Assembly: GCA_035559775.1 (NCBI GenBank)
Contig: DATMAU010000018.1
Coordinates: 1-64,000 of the forward strand
Direction of reading: 5' to 3'
DNA: 64,000 nucleotides
Source: AG1 sp035559775
GTDB lineage: Archaea > Thermoproteota > Thermoprotei_A > Sulfolobales > AG1
Below the pieces are notes generated by a model. The model was not told the DNA's origin. It did not search any database and saw only the letters and a list, made by a program, of their open reading frames with translations. This document shows positions 1 to 8,176 of the stretch, piece by piece. The number at the start of each line of letters is the position of its first letter. Position 1 is the first letter of the stretch. The translations under genes and the position numbers were made by a program.

Positions 1-341
1 GGGAGTTTTATCCTCCCACCGCTCATGAACCTCAGCTTTGCTGCGTGGGTGATAAGCTGGTCCATGGCTATTGTTATGAAATCCATATACATTATCTCAG
101 CAACAGGTCTCAGCCCTGCTAGAGCCATACCCAGAGCAGCCCCTACTATAGCTGCCTCAGATATGGGTGTATCTATAACCCTCTGGGGCCCGAACTCTTG
201 TAAGAGCCCTAGGGTTACTGTGAAAACGCCTCCCCAGGCTCCTACATCCTCTCCGAGGATCACTATGCTTGGGTCTCTCCTCATCTCCTCTCTAAGCGTT
301 TCTCTGAGGGCTGCTGCATAGCTCATTATAACCTCTCCCAT
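1..341 (-). CDS. 2-oxoacid dehydrogenase E1 beta subunit (partial)
   Basis: This is the N-terminal part (about 113 residues) of a transketolase-like beta subunit of a pyruvate or branched-chain 2-oxoacid dehydrogenase; the C-terminus lies beyond the window. The translation contains the family hallmarks SYAAALRETLREEM, ILGEDVG, the conserved DTPISEAAIVGAALG stretch and MDFITIAMDQL. It starts 9 nt after the stop of the E1 alpha gene, so the two are co-transcribed. The ATG at 341 is preferred, but an in-frame GTG at 350 directly follows the alpha stop codon. Family membership is clear; the substrate (pyruvate or branched-chain oxoacid) cannot be told. Confidence 0.93.
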   Translation of the reverse strand, partial: MGEVIMSYAAALRETLREEMRRDPSIVILGEDVGAWGGVFTVTLGLLQEFGPQRVIDTPISEAAIVGAALGMALAGLRPVAEIMYMDFITIAMDQLITHAAKLRFMSGGRIKL

Positions 342-350
342 TGCAACCAC

Positions 351-1373
351 CTAGGCGTATATGAAGTTATAGAGCTCCTCGAAGCTGAGGTACGGGCTCT
401 CCTGGGCAAACCTAACGGAATCCTCGATCTCCTCAAGGATCTGTTTCTCGATCCCTTCTAGTTCTTCCTGCGATGCATAGCCATTATCTATCAACACTCT
501 TGTTAGCCTTGCCACTGCATCTTTTTTCTTCCACTCCTCAACCTCCTCCTTGGATCTGTATCTCTGGGGATCTCTGAGGTTATGTCCGAGAAACCTGTAT
601 GTCATAGCCTCAATAAAAGTAGGCCCCCCACCATTCCTAGCCTTCTCAACAGCCTTCCTAGCAGCGATATAGACAGCAACAGGGTCGAAGCCGTCGACAA
701 CTATACCATCTATATTATATGCAAGAGCCCTGTGGATCACGGAGGAACCCGTAGACCCGGCCGTAACCCTATCAACCCTGCCACCCATGCCGTAGAGGTT
801 ATTCTCACACACAAGGATCACTGGGAGCCTCCATAAGCCTATCATATTAGCCCCCTCATGGAAAGCCCCAGTATTCACAGCACCATCGCCAAAGAATGCC
901 GCAACCACCCTCTTCTCACCCCTATACTTTATGGCATAGCCAAGACCAGCTGCAACTGGGATACCGCTCCCAACAATGGCTGTGGTCATCATGACCCCGA
1001 GCTCTGGGTACATGGAGACATGCATCGAACCCCCAAGCCCCTTATTAGTCCCTGTAGCCCTTCCAAAGAGCTCAGCCATAACCAGCCTAGGCGGGATACC
1101 CCTGGCTAGTGCGTGCCCATGCCCCCTATATGTTGAGACAACATAGTCATCTTTACCCAGGGCTCTCATAACACCTGTTGCTACCGCCTCCATACCTATA
1201 TATAGGTGTGATGCCCCCACTAGCTTCTTCTCCTCGAAAAGCTTTACTACCCTCTCCTCAAACCTTCTTATAAGCATCATTGTTCTCCACATCCACATAA
1301 GATCTTCTTTAGAGACCCCGTGCTCCCCGTACCTCGAGGGATCTATGATACCTATATTCTCAACTCTACCCAT
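351..1373 (-). CDS. 2-oxoacid dehydrogenase E1 alpha subunit
   Basis: ThDP-dependent E1 alpha subunit (340 residues), which decarboxylates a 2-oxoacid and passes the acyl group to lipoyl-E2. The ThDP-binding motif is visible as GDGAVNTGAFHEGANM followed by CENN, and the phosphorylation-loop equivalent as YRFLGHNLRDPQRYR. The frame is open 36 codons further upstream, but I place the start at the ATG at 1373: a GGAGG lies just before it and a TATA box (1411-1418) sits about 41 bp upstream. The longer start would lie upstream of that promoter. It is followed by E1 beta; lipA and lipB nearby supply the lipoate this complex needs. Confidence 0.93.
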   Translation of the reverse strand: MGRVENIGIIDPSRYGEHGVSKEDLMWMWRTMMLIRRFEERVVKLFEEKKLVGASHLYIGMEAVATGVMRALGKDDYVVSTYRGHGHALARGIPPRLVMAELFGRATGTNKGLGGSMHVSMYPELGVMMTTAIVGSGIPVAAGLGYAIKYRGEKRVVAAFFGDGAVNTGAFHEGANMIGLWRLPVILVCENNLYGMGGRVDRVTAGSTGSSVIHRALAYNIDGIVVDGFDPVAVYIAARKAVEKARNGGGPTFIEAMTYRFLGHNLRDPQRYRSKEEVEEWKKKDAVARLTRVLIDNGYASQEELEGIEKQILEEIEDSVRFAQESPYLSFEELYNFIYA

Positions 1374-1410
1374 CAGCAAGAGCCTCCAGCATATCATAAG
1401 AGCCCAGGGT

Positions 1411-1418
1411 TTATATAT
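1411..1418 (-). promoter_or_regulatory. TATA box of the E1 alpha/beta operon
   Basis: An A/T-only octamer (ATATATAA on the minus strand) about 41 bp before the E1 alpha ATG at 1373, predicting a short leader of about 15 nt that contains GGAGG. Inference from archaeal promoter geometry. Confidence 0.55.
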
Positions 1419-1498
1419 GGGGAAGCCGGCAAGACCTAGAGGGCTATTACAAGATCCTTGATAATTAGTAGGGCTAAGCACAATATCTATAGAGGGCT

Positions 1499-1888
1499 AT
1501 GAAGAGGGAATCAAGGATACTGTTACACCTGAGGACCGGGGGCTATGATTTCATAGCAGTCCTAAGAGGTGCCAGGGGGATCGAGCATCTAAGGGTGTTG
1601 AGGATCCATGATAGCATTAAGGATCTTGTGGAAAGAATCTCGCGCGAGGGTTTTTTCCACGAGGTAAGGTTTGTTGTAACACATCCACGAGACTTGAGCA
1701 GCATGTGGCTAGAGGTTATGAGGGATCTGGGTAGAAGCGATATAAAGATAGATCCAAAACTCCCCAGCGATATAGAAGAAATCCTTGGATCCTATGTAAA
1801 CGCACTATCAAAACTAGCTATAGCCCTTAACAAAACACACAGACAGAAAGAACCCCCAGCCCCACAGGGCGATCATTATAAAGACTAG
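1499..1888 (+). CDS. hypothetical protein, 129 residues
   Basis: A small basic protein of no family I recognise. It opens with a beta-like stretch (RILLHLRTGGYDFIAVLRG) followed by two probable helices and ends in a Lys/Pro-rich tail. It is divergent from the E1 operon with 125 nt between the two starts. Codon use (AGG, ATA rich) matches the neighbours, so it is probably real, but no function is suggested by sequence or context. Confidence 0.55.
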   Translation: MKRESRILLHLRTGGYDFIAVLRGARGIEHLRVLRIHDSIKDLVERISREGFFHEVRFVVTHPRDLSSMWLEVMRDLGRSDIKIDPKLPSDIEEILGSYVNALSKLAIALNKTHRQKEPPAPQGDHYKD

Positions 1889-1983
1889 CAACCCTTATCG
1901 AAACAGCCCTCTCAACCCATAGCATATCGTTGCACAGGAGCTCTGCTTTTATTACCACCCGGATAATGATCCCTCAGACCTGG

Positions 1984-2125
1984 ATAGAGCTTCCCATGCC
2001 ATTGTGCTTGACAGCAGTCCATGAACCAATAGGGATTCCTCTATCCCTGTGGGCAGGATCGAAGCCTCTGGATGTGACCATAAAAACAAAATGACTGTAA
2101 TGAACATCAAAGGGCAGACAGTGTT
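1984..2125 (+). repeat. Repeat family copy A (decayed mobile-element remnant)
   Basis: This segment is recognisably homologous to 26838-27040 (same strand) and 39301-39485 (opposite strand). Shared blocks include CATGAACC, TCCCTGTGGGC, CTCTGGATGTGACCAT and a downstream block ending in GGGCAGACAGTG. Read in one frame it gives HEPIGIPLSLWAG and KPLDVT, then after a small shift NIKGQTV; the other copies give matching peptides. The copy ends 5 nt before the TATA box of panE. Probably the 3-prime end of a lost transposon gene; see the findings for the reasoning. Confidence 0.6.
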
Positions 2126-2130
2126 TTTGA

Positions 2131-2139
2131 TATTTATAA
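2131..2139 (+). promoter_or_regulatory. TATA box of panE
   Basis: TATTTATAA centred 26 bp upstream of the ATG at 2161. That spacing predicts a leaderless transcript starting at or next to the start codon. Confidence 0.55.
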
Positions 2140-2160
2140 CGTATTCTATATGTGGGGCAT

Positions 2161-3072
2161 ATGAAGATCTCCATTGTGGGTGCCGGTTCCGTAGGATCCT
2201 TGCTAACCTATATACTCAATAAAGCTAATATCGAGCCCGTGCTTGTTAAAAGATCTCTGAACACACTTACCCCAACAAGGATCCTAGCACCGGACGGGTC
2301 TGAAGCTAAGCTTAGATACAAGAGCACACCCTATAGCGATGATGCCTGGCTCCATTCCGATGTGATCTTCATAGCCACGAAAGCCTACGACGCTGGTAGC
2401 GTTATAGAAAGGATCTCAACTTCTAGAGATATATCCCTGGCAATCCTTGTCCAAAACGGCCTTGGTGTTTTTGAAGAAGGGGTAAAGAGGCTGGGATCTG
2501 AGAGGGTAGCCCAGCTCGTGCTAAACCACGGCGTATCGCTAGCGGATCAGGATACATGTGTCTGGGTAGGGGGTGGTAGAAGCTATCTAGGTATGGTGAA
2601 GGGTTATAGAAACCCTTATCTGGGCATGATAGCAGATCTTCTAAGAGATCTCGACGTCGTTGTGGTCGAGGATATAGAGCCATATAGATGGCTCAAGCTT
2701 GTCGTCAATGCCGTGATAAACCCTATAACAGCCCTGCTCGAGGTTAGGAACAGGGTTATCGCTGATAACGAGCATCTAAGAACCCTCGCCACCATGGTGT
2801 GCAAAGAGGTGGGGAGAATAGCTGGGGTTAGGGGTATAGAGTTCCCAAGAGATCCGTGCCACGAGGTGTTCGAAATAGCCATAAAGACGGGGGATAATAT
2901 CTCATCGATGCTATCAGACCTAATTAGGTGTAGAAAGACAGAGATTGATTTCATAAACGGCTATATAGCTAAGATCGCTGAAGATCTCGGTATAGAGGCA
3001 CCTGCTAACCGTATACTCTATATGATGGTCAAGGCTAAGGAGAGCCTAGGGCGCTGTGGAGAAAGACAGTGA
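2161..3072 (+). CDS. panE: Ketopantoate reductase
   Basis: NAD(P)H-dependent 2-dehydropantoate 2-reductase, making pantoate for CoA synthesis. The N-terminal Rossmann motif is GAGSVG (KISIVGAGSVGSLL), followed by FIATKAYD and LVQNGLG. The C-terminal helical domain carries KLVVNAVINPITALLEVRN, with the expected catalytic Lys and substrate-binding Asn region. About 303 residues, normal for the family. The ATG at 2161 is chosen because it is leaderless relative to the TATA box; an in-frame GTG lies 9 nt upstream. The next two archaeal CoA steps, pantoate kinase and phosphopantothenate synthetase, are at 20.6-22.3 kb. Confidence 0.9.
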   Translation: MKISIVGAGSVGSLLTYILNKANIEPVLVKRSLNTLTPTRILAPDGSEAKLRYKSTPYSDDAWLHSDVIFIATKAYDAGSVIERISTSRDISLAILVQNGLGVFEEGVKRLGSERVAQLVLNHGVSLADQDTCVWVGGGRSYLGMVKGYRNPYLGMIADLLRDLDVVVVEDIEPYRWLKLVVNAVINPITALLEVRNRVIADNEHLRTLATMVCKEVGRIAGVRGIEFPRDPCHEVFEIAIKTGDNISSMLSDLIRCRKTEIDFINGYIAKIAEDLGIEAPANRILYMMVKAKESLGRCGERQ

Positions 3073-3210
3073 GGATCTGGGCTTCATAGCAGTCGATATA
3101 GCAAAACCATATCAACAACAATCAAACCACAGCTCTCTAGAATCTCGAGGCCTTGGGGGACAAAAACGTTTGGTAAGAGAAGCGATAACACCGGGTCTGT
3201 GGGTATGGAG

Positions 3211-3717
3211 CTACAATTTACCCTGGATCCTCTTCGCCCCCTCACTACTAAGAAGGTTGATAAGGGCTGTCCTATGCCTAACCTCGTCCCTCAGTATATC
3301 TTCCGCTAGCTCCTCAGTTACAGGATCTTTCCCATGGGTATAGCTATAGAGCTCTCTATAAGCCTTGATCGCACACTCTTCAGCCTTTACAGCAGCTATG
3401 ATCCATCCATCTATATCGTAGGGATCACTAGGGATCTCTGGGTACTTGCACCCAGAGATCTCCCATAGCCTGCTAAACTCTCTCGGAGGATCTATGTTGA
3501 GATCCTGGAGTCTGTCAGCTATCATCCTAGCATGTTTTTTCCACTCCTCTTCAGCCTCTTCTAGGAAATGCTCGGAGATCTCCTCGGAGTTCTGTCCTTT
3601 TATGGTATATGCTGTGAGAGTATAGTAGTAAGAAGCGATCCACTCGTCAGCATATGCTGATAGGAGCATGCCCACGATCTTCTTAGTATCAACATGTTCT
3701 ACAAACTCCAGACCCAT
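3211..3717 (-). CDS. DPS-like ferritin-family protein (DPSL/thioferritin)
   Basis: A 168-residue four-helix ferritin-like diiron protein, expected to form a shell that oxidises ferrous iron with peroxide. Visible metal ligands are E25 (ADEWIASYYY), E58 and H62 (EEWKKH), E113/E114 (KAEEC) and E145 with H148 (DEVRH). Two cysteines 25 residues apart (C90, C115) match the cysteine pair that distinguishes archaeal DPSL proteins from ordinary bacterioferritins. A minus-strand TATA-like element lies at 3749-3758. Likely an oxidative-stress protein. A rubrerythrin-like assignment is the alternative, but no rubredoxin domain is present. Confidence 0.8.
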   Translation of the reverse strand: MGLEFVEHVDTKKIVGMLLSAYADEWIASYYYTLTAYTIKGQNSEEISEHFLEEAEEEWKKHARMIADRLQDLNIDPPREFSRLWEISGCKYPEIPSDPYDIDGWIIAAVKAEECAIKAYRELYSYTHGKDPVTEELAEDILRDEVRHRTALINLLSSEGAKRIQGKL

Positions 3718-3815
3718 ATAACCACCATTAATTTTGGATAATGCGCCATATATTTTAACATGCTGATAGCGGGAGTTCTTTATAAGACTACTGACTGTAC
3801 TATGTTACTGAGAAC

Positions 3816-4586
3816 ATGGCTGAGCTTGTAATAGGTCTCCCGAGGATCGAAAGGGCTGTGGATATGTTGAGCGAATCCATCGAGCCTCTCTTAAAGAGCT
3901 ACGGAAGCCTCGCCCTCCCCCTCCCAAAGAGCCTCTGCACAGACCTGGTGGTTGAGGGCATAGGGGGGAGTGAGCAAAGTATAGAGGCTCTCTCACTCAA
4001 GTATTATAACCCATCGCTCGTAAGAATATGGTGGAGCGTTATCAAGAAGATCCCCAGGCTTGCTCTGGAGCATCCTGACTCAGAGATCATATGCTATGAT
4101 GAGGATACAAGGCCAGAGAAGCTTGAGAAAGCAAGCTATAGACTGGCCTCCCTTCTTATAAGGGCTAGACTGAAGATCTATGAGAGGATAGATCCACGCC
4201 CCTGGATAGAGTTCTTCAAACCAACAAGCACGGGATCCATAGAGATCCCCGAAACACCTGTGGTAATAGCTGACGGTTATGTGAGGTTCAAGGAGATCCT
4301 TGGGACTGCTAGTTGGAAGAAGGCCGAGAAGATCTGGAAATTAATACCAACACCTCTAGAGCTCTTGGAGATGATAGCCAAGGGATATTTAGAGGAAAAA
4401 CACGCAGAAGAAGCTGTGAGGTTTTCAGTAAGATATCTAGGAGACTATGTGATAGGGAGCAGGGATCTCACGGAAGCCTATGAGAAGCTGTTAAACGATA
4501 AAGAATACCTAGATCTTCTGAGGAGAATAGATCCCAATATTGCCAGGGACCTAAACCCCAAGATCGGTAGAGCCCGGACAGTGTGA
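3816..4586 (+). CDS. hypothetical protein, 256 residues
   Basis: An unrecognised soluble, mainly helical protein without signal peptide or membrane segment. It has a Trp-rich stretch (VRIWWSVIKKI) and a long Lys/Glu-rich C-terminal half. A TATA box (TTTATAAG, 3779-3786) lies about 33 bp before the ATG, so it has its own promoter and a very short leader. It sits between convergent and divergent neighbours with no operon partner. Codon use and promoter support a real gene; function unknown. Confidence 0.7.
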   Translation: MAELVIGLPRIERAVDMLSESIEPLLKSYGSLALPLPKSLCTDLVVEGIGGSEQSIEALSLKYYNPSLVRIWWSVIKKIPRLALEHPDSEIICYDEDTRPEKLEKASYRLASLLIRARLKIYERIDPRPWIEFFKPTSTGSIEIPETPVVIADGYVRFKEILGTASWKKAEKIWKLIPTPLELLEMIAKGYLEEKHAEEAVRFSVRYLGDYVIGSRDLTEAYEKLLNDKEYLDLLRRIDPNIARDLNPKIGRARTV

Positions 4587-4681
4587 ACCTATATGCAGAG
4601 CGATACTACATATCAATTGGAATTTCATAACAAATAGACTTTATCAAGGTACTGGAAACACTATTCCCCCACCGATCAACC

Positions 4682-5545
4682 CTATGTAGCCGGAGTACTG
4701 GTTGTAAGGAGATCAAAATATATCCTCATACTCCTCGCATAGGCAGAGTTACGGAACCTTATGGTGAATAGATGAACCCCCCTAGCCGGGTCTGTGAATA
4801 TGTTATAGACTATCTCCTCGTCGATCACTATAAAAGGAGCCTCCGCATACCGGCTCTCCCTAATCCTGAACCTCTCGAGATAAGATCCAAAGCCCCCGCT
4901 TTCGCTACCCCCAATCATGCCGCTAGATCCTTCTGTAAGGAGTTTTAAATGCTTAGCTGCTGGCGAATCCCTAGGGACGGCGTACTCTATAACAACCCCC
5001 CTCGCCAGAGCGTTGATCATATGGATCATCAGTTCCCTCCATGGAAACCTTATCGGAGCCTTGCTAATAGCTATAAGCACCTCTTTGGAGGCTTTCTCCA
5101 TATCCCTGGCCAGGCTTGATACGAGATCGTTGATACTGCTTATTATAATTATCCCAGCTAGATCTAGCTTCTCAGCCTCCTCCGCAGCTCCTTTACCAAG
5201 GGAATCCCTGATCCTCCTGATACTCTGAACCACTAGCGAAGCCTTATCCCTAGCCTCTCTGCACCTATCCTCGGCAATCCTCCAAGGCAGCGCCTCAGGA
5301 TCTATAGCGGACACTATGAAGGGTTTTGATGACGCCTTGAAAGCCATGCCCTTCGAGATCAGGGATCTAGCAACGCTATAGCACTTAGTCCTAGGCACGC
5401 CTGAGACCTCCGCTAATCTAGAGATCCCCATGGGTCCTAGTACTGCTAATGCTAGATAGACCCTCGCTTCGTATTCCGAGAGGGAGAAGAAGCTCCTTAT
5501 AAGCTTCAGCTCCTCCTCACCAAGGATCTCTGTGATTCTGAGCAA
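4682..5545 (-). CDS. TrmB-family transcriptional regulator
   Basis: A 287-residue regulator with an N-terminal winged-helix TrmB domain: LSEYEARVYLALAVLGPMGISRLAEVSGVPRTKCYSVARSLISKG, residues about 22-67. This is followed by a region of coiled-coil character and a C-terminal phospholipase-D-like sensing domain (VLIAISKAPIRFPW ... GVVIEYAVP ... FIVIDEEIVYNIF). The start is a TTG. It lies 34 nt downstream of methylisocitrate lyase on the same strand, so it may regulate that gene or the lipoate genes upstream. TrmB proteins often sense sugars or organic acids; the ligand here is unknown. Confidence 0.85.
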   Translation of the reverse strand: MLRITEILGEEELKLIRSFFSLSEYEARVYLALAVLGPMGISRLAEVSGVPRTKCYSVARSLISKGMAFKASSKPFIVSAIDPEALPWRIAEDRCREARDKASLVVQSIRRIRDSLGKGAAEEAEKLDLAGIIIISSINDLVSSLARDMEKASKEVLIAISKAPIRFPWRELMIHMINALARGVVIEYAVPRDSPAAKHLKLLTEGSSGMIGGSESGGFGSYLERFRIRESRYAEAPFIVIDEEIVYNIFTDPARGVHLFTIRFRNSAYARSMRIYFDLLTTSTPAT

Positions 5546-5579
5546 CAGCGCTACCTTAGGTATATACTCCCTAAGGATC

Positions 5580-6500
5580 TTATATTCTTAACCCTCCAGA
5601 TCTCTTTCCCCTCGATCTTTCAAGCAGCTCCCTAGCCACCGAATCAACCTTCCTATCCTCCTCCTCATAGCTATAGTAGTTTATTAAACTATAGAATTCA
5701 CCCCTGCTCATCAAAAGATCTAGATGATCCTTCTGTGTACCCTTATCCCTTATAATCTCGAGAATCCTTTTGGAAGCCATCATACTTGCTCTAAAAGTAG
5801 TTGCAGGGAATATTACTAACCTATACCCCATATCCCCCAGCTCCTTCACACTGAGCAGGGGTGATTTGCCAAACTCTGTCATGTTAGCCATGAGAGGCGC
5901 TCTAACCTCCCGGGCGAATCTCCTGAACTCCTCAGCACTCTCAAGAGCCTCTGGGAATATTATGTCAGCCCCAGCTTCTACATAGATCCTTGCCCTCTCT
6001 ATAGCATCATCAACCCCTGTCACGCCACGAGCGTCTGTCCTAGCTATTATGAGGAAATCATCGCTCCTCCTACTATTAACAGCCATCACGATCTTTTTAA
6101 CCATCTCCTCAACAGGAACCACCTCTTTCCCCGAGAGGTGACCACACTTCTTAGGCATAACCTGATCCTCTATCTGTATAGCCGAGGCCCCCGCATCCTC
6201 GAGAACCCTCACAGCCCTCGAGACATTTATAGCCTCGCCAAACCCCGTGTCAGCGTCAACTATGAGAGGTATGGAGATCTTCTCCGAGATATATTTGGTG
6301 AACATAGCAACCTCCGTGAGGGTTATGATCCCAAGATCAGGCATTCCTAGAAGACCTGTAAGGGCAGCACCGCTTAGATATACAGCCTTGAACCCCAGCC
6401 TCTCAGCAAGCATAGCTATAGAGGGGGCATAAACCCCGGGGACTGGTATTGTTTCCCCCGATGCTATAAGCTCTCTCAAAGTCCATCTCAGCTTGGGCAA
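5580..6500 (-). CDS. prpB: Methylisocitrate lyase (isocitrate lyase/PEP mutase family)
   Basis: Cleaves 2-methylisocitrate to pyruvate and succinate in the methylcitrate cycle for propionyl-CoA. The signature KKCGHLSGK with the catalytic Cys is intact, as are DADTGFGE, IEDQ and ARTDARGV. At 306 residues it is the length of PrpB rather than of classical isocitrate lyases, which carry an insertion. It has its own TATA box inside the end of lipA. No methylcitrate synthase or dehydratase is in the window. Propionyl-CoA would be expected from the acyl-CoA breakdown encoded at 34-54 kb. Confidence 0.9.
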   Translation of the reverse strand: MPKLRWTLRELIASGETIPVPGVYAPSIAMLAERLGFKAVYLSGAALTGLLGMPDLGIITLTEVAMFTKYISEKISIPLIVDADTGFGEAINVSRAVRVLEDAGASAIQIEDQVMPKKCGHLSGKEVVPVEEMVKKIVMAVNSRRSDDFLIIARTDARGVTGVDDAIERARIYVEAGADIIFPEALESAEEFRRFAREVRAPLMANMTEFGKSPLLSVKELGDMGYRLVIFPATTFRASMMASKRILEIIRDKGTQKDHLDLLMSRGEFYSLINYYSYEEEDRKVDSVARELLERSRGKRSGGLRI

Positions 6501-6529
6501 AGCTTCACCGAAACTATATGGCTATGGGC

Positions 6530-6537
6530 ATTTATAG
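6530..6537 (-). promoter_or_regulatory. TATA box of prpB
   Basis: The minus strand reads GCTATAAA, about 35 bp before the prpB ATG. It abuts the lipA stop codon, so prpB can be transcribed independently of the upstream lipoate genes. Confidence 0.5.
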
Positions 6538-7437
6538 CTATAGACCCGAGAGGATCGCCTTAACATAGGCTTCGGAAGCTCTATAGCTGCTCCTAACCAG
6601 GGGGCCTGAGGCTACGTATTTAAACCCTAGCCTGTATGCCTCGATCCTTAGCTTCTCGAAAACCTCTGGCGGTACATACCTAGCCACCGGTATGTTTCTA
6701 GGGCTGTTAGTTGGTCTTAGATACTGCCCGATCGTGACTATATCCACCTCAGCCTCCCTAAGATCTCTGAGCGTCTCTAGAACCTCCTCGAAGCTCTCCC
6801 CAAACCCTAGTATTATGGATGACTTGGTCAGGATCTTTCTCCCCCTCATCCTAGCGATCTCTTTAAAACTCCTCAGAACCTCCAGGGATCTCTCATAACT
6901 AGCCCTCCTATCCCTCACGATAGGTGTGAGCCTCCTAACAGTCTCAATATTATGTCCCAGAACCTCTGCACCTGAATCGACAACAATCTCTATAGCGTCT
7001 CTCTTACCACCCATATCGCATAGAAGGAGCTCAACTATTGTTGATGGAGACCTGCTCTTAATCTCAGCCACAGCTCTCGCCATGTGGGAGGCGCCTCCGT
7101 CCGCAAGATCGTCTCTACAAACCATGGTTAGCACAGCATAGTCGAGCCCGAGGTATTGGATAGCCATAGCCACCTTATACGGTTCCGAAGGATCTACCCA
7201 GCCTCTGGGGTTGCTTATTTTAACGGAGCAGAATCTACATGACCTTGTGCAAGTCTCTCCAAGGAGCATAAAGGTTGCTGTAGAGTTGTTCCAGCACTCA
7301 TATATATTGGGGCACCTGGCTTCCTCACATACTGTTGAGAGTCCGAGGGTTCTTAAGATGTATTTGACGTCTTCGAAACCCTCGAGTCTTAGGGCTTTCA
7401 CCTTTATCCATTCTGGGATGGGTCTGTTGCTCGTCAT
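6538..7437 (-). CDS. lipA: Lipoyl synthase
   Basis: Radical-SAM enzyme inserting two sulfurs into octanoyl groups on lipoyl domains. Both cluster motifs are complete: the auxiliary cluster C37-x4-C42-x5-C48 (VCEEARCPNIYECW) and the radical-SAM C63-x3-C67-x2-C70 (ETCTRSCRFC). The C-terminal RSSY motif supplying the serine ligand is also present (LVRSSYRA). 299 residues, normal. The ATG overlaps the stop of the winged-helix gene by 4 nt, so the two are translationally coupled. LipB lies upstream on the same strand, giving the complete endogenous lipoylation route. Confidence 0.95.
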   Translation of the reverse strand: MTSNRPIPEWIKVKALRLEGFEDVKYILRTLGLSTVCEEARCPNIYECWNNSTATFMLLGETCTRSCRFCSVKISNPRGWVDPSEPYKVAMAIQYLGLDYAVLTMVCRDDLADGGASHMARAVAEIKSRSPSTIVELLLCDMGGKRDAIEIVVDSGAEVLGHNIETVRRLTPIVRDRRASYERSLEVLRSFKEIARMRGRKILTKSSIILGFGESFEEVLETLRDLREAEVDIVTIGQYLRPTNSPRNIPVARYVPPEVFEKLRIEAYRLGFKYVASGPLVRSSYRASEAYVKAILSGL

Positions 7438-8117
7438 GCTAGCCTTACCTCCCTACCCTTATCCACATAGGCTATCCCCTCGGAGATCATGGCTTCTACA
7501 AGGATCTTCTCCTTAGCTGAGAGGCTATTCATATCCTCAACCCTTATCGGCATCCTTGATAACAGAGCCTCGTAGAACGCTTTATCGGCTACAAAATCCC
7601 CAACGATCACAGCGTATCCCTTGTCCACATAGTACTCGAGACTACCCATAGACTTGGAAGCCTCCCTTCTAGCCTCAGATATTGTCATCACCTTCTCCTG
7701 GGACAATCTATCGAGGAAAGGATCTCCACGTCCTCTCAAAACACCCCCAGATCCTTGGAGAGCCTTTACAAAGACCTTCAGCTCTGAAACCTCCTTCTCG
7801 AGCCTCGAAAGATTCTCGAGAACATCCTCTAATGTTTTCTCAAGCTCCGAGACCCTGTCCCTGAGATCCTCGATCTCCCTCCTAGATCCTGACTCCTGTG
7901 GTGCTGGGATCTCGCCAGTCTCGGGCTCTCTAGCCGCATAGCCCCTCGCAACATAGCCCTTGCTAGTCCTAACAACCAGTCCCCTCTCTCTAAGCCTGAG
8001 CAATGAATACCTAACGGTAACAATGCTAAAGCCAAGCCCATCAGCTATCTCCCTCGGCTTCGAGTATGGATGCTTCTTGAGGTACGAGAGCACTAGGGAG
8101 TCGATAGAGCTGCCCAA
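7434..8117 (-). CDS. Winged-helix protein with central coiled coil, coupled to lipA
   Basis: 227 residues. The N-terminal winged helix-turn-helix is clear (YLKKHPYSKPREIADGLGFSIVTVRYSLLRLRERGLV, about residues 13-49). It is followed by a heptad-rich coiled coil (about 80-120: LRDRVSELEKTLEDVL) and an unassigned C-terminal domain. It lies between lipB and lipA and overlaps lipA by 4 nt, so a role in regulating or assisting lipoate metabolism is a reasonable inference, not shown. I do not recognise the full architecture. A regulator that dimerises through the coiled coil is the simplest reading. Confidence 0.75.
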   Translation of the reverse strand: MGSSIDSLVLSYLKKHPYSKPREIADGLGFSIVTVRYSLLRLRERGLVVRTSKGYVARGYAAREPETGEIPAPQESGSRREIEDLRDRVSELEKTLEDVLENLSRLEKEVSELKVFVKALQGSGGVLRGRGDPFLDRLSQEKVMTISEARREASKSMGSLEYYVDKGYAVIVGDFVADKAFYEALLSRMPIRVEDMNSLSAKEKILVEAMISEGIAYVDKGREVRLA

Positions 8118-8176
8118 GAATCAACATACCAGAATAATATGCGAAAGCACTATTAAAAACAATCACCAAATACCTG

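Noticed and set aside
25..321. Plus-strand ORF at the left edge
   Set aside because: Antisense to the clearly recognisable E1 beta coding sequence.
3056..3343. Plus-strand ORF after panE
   Set aside because: Overlaps the end of panE and runs antisense through the ferritin-like gene; low-complexity translation.
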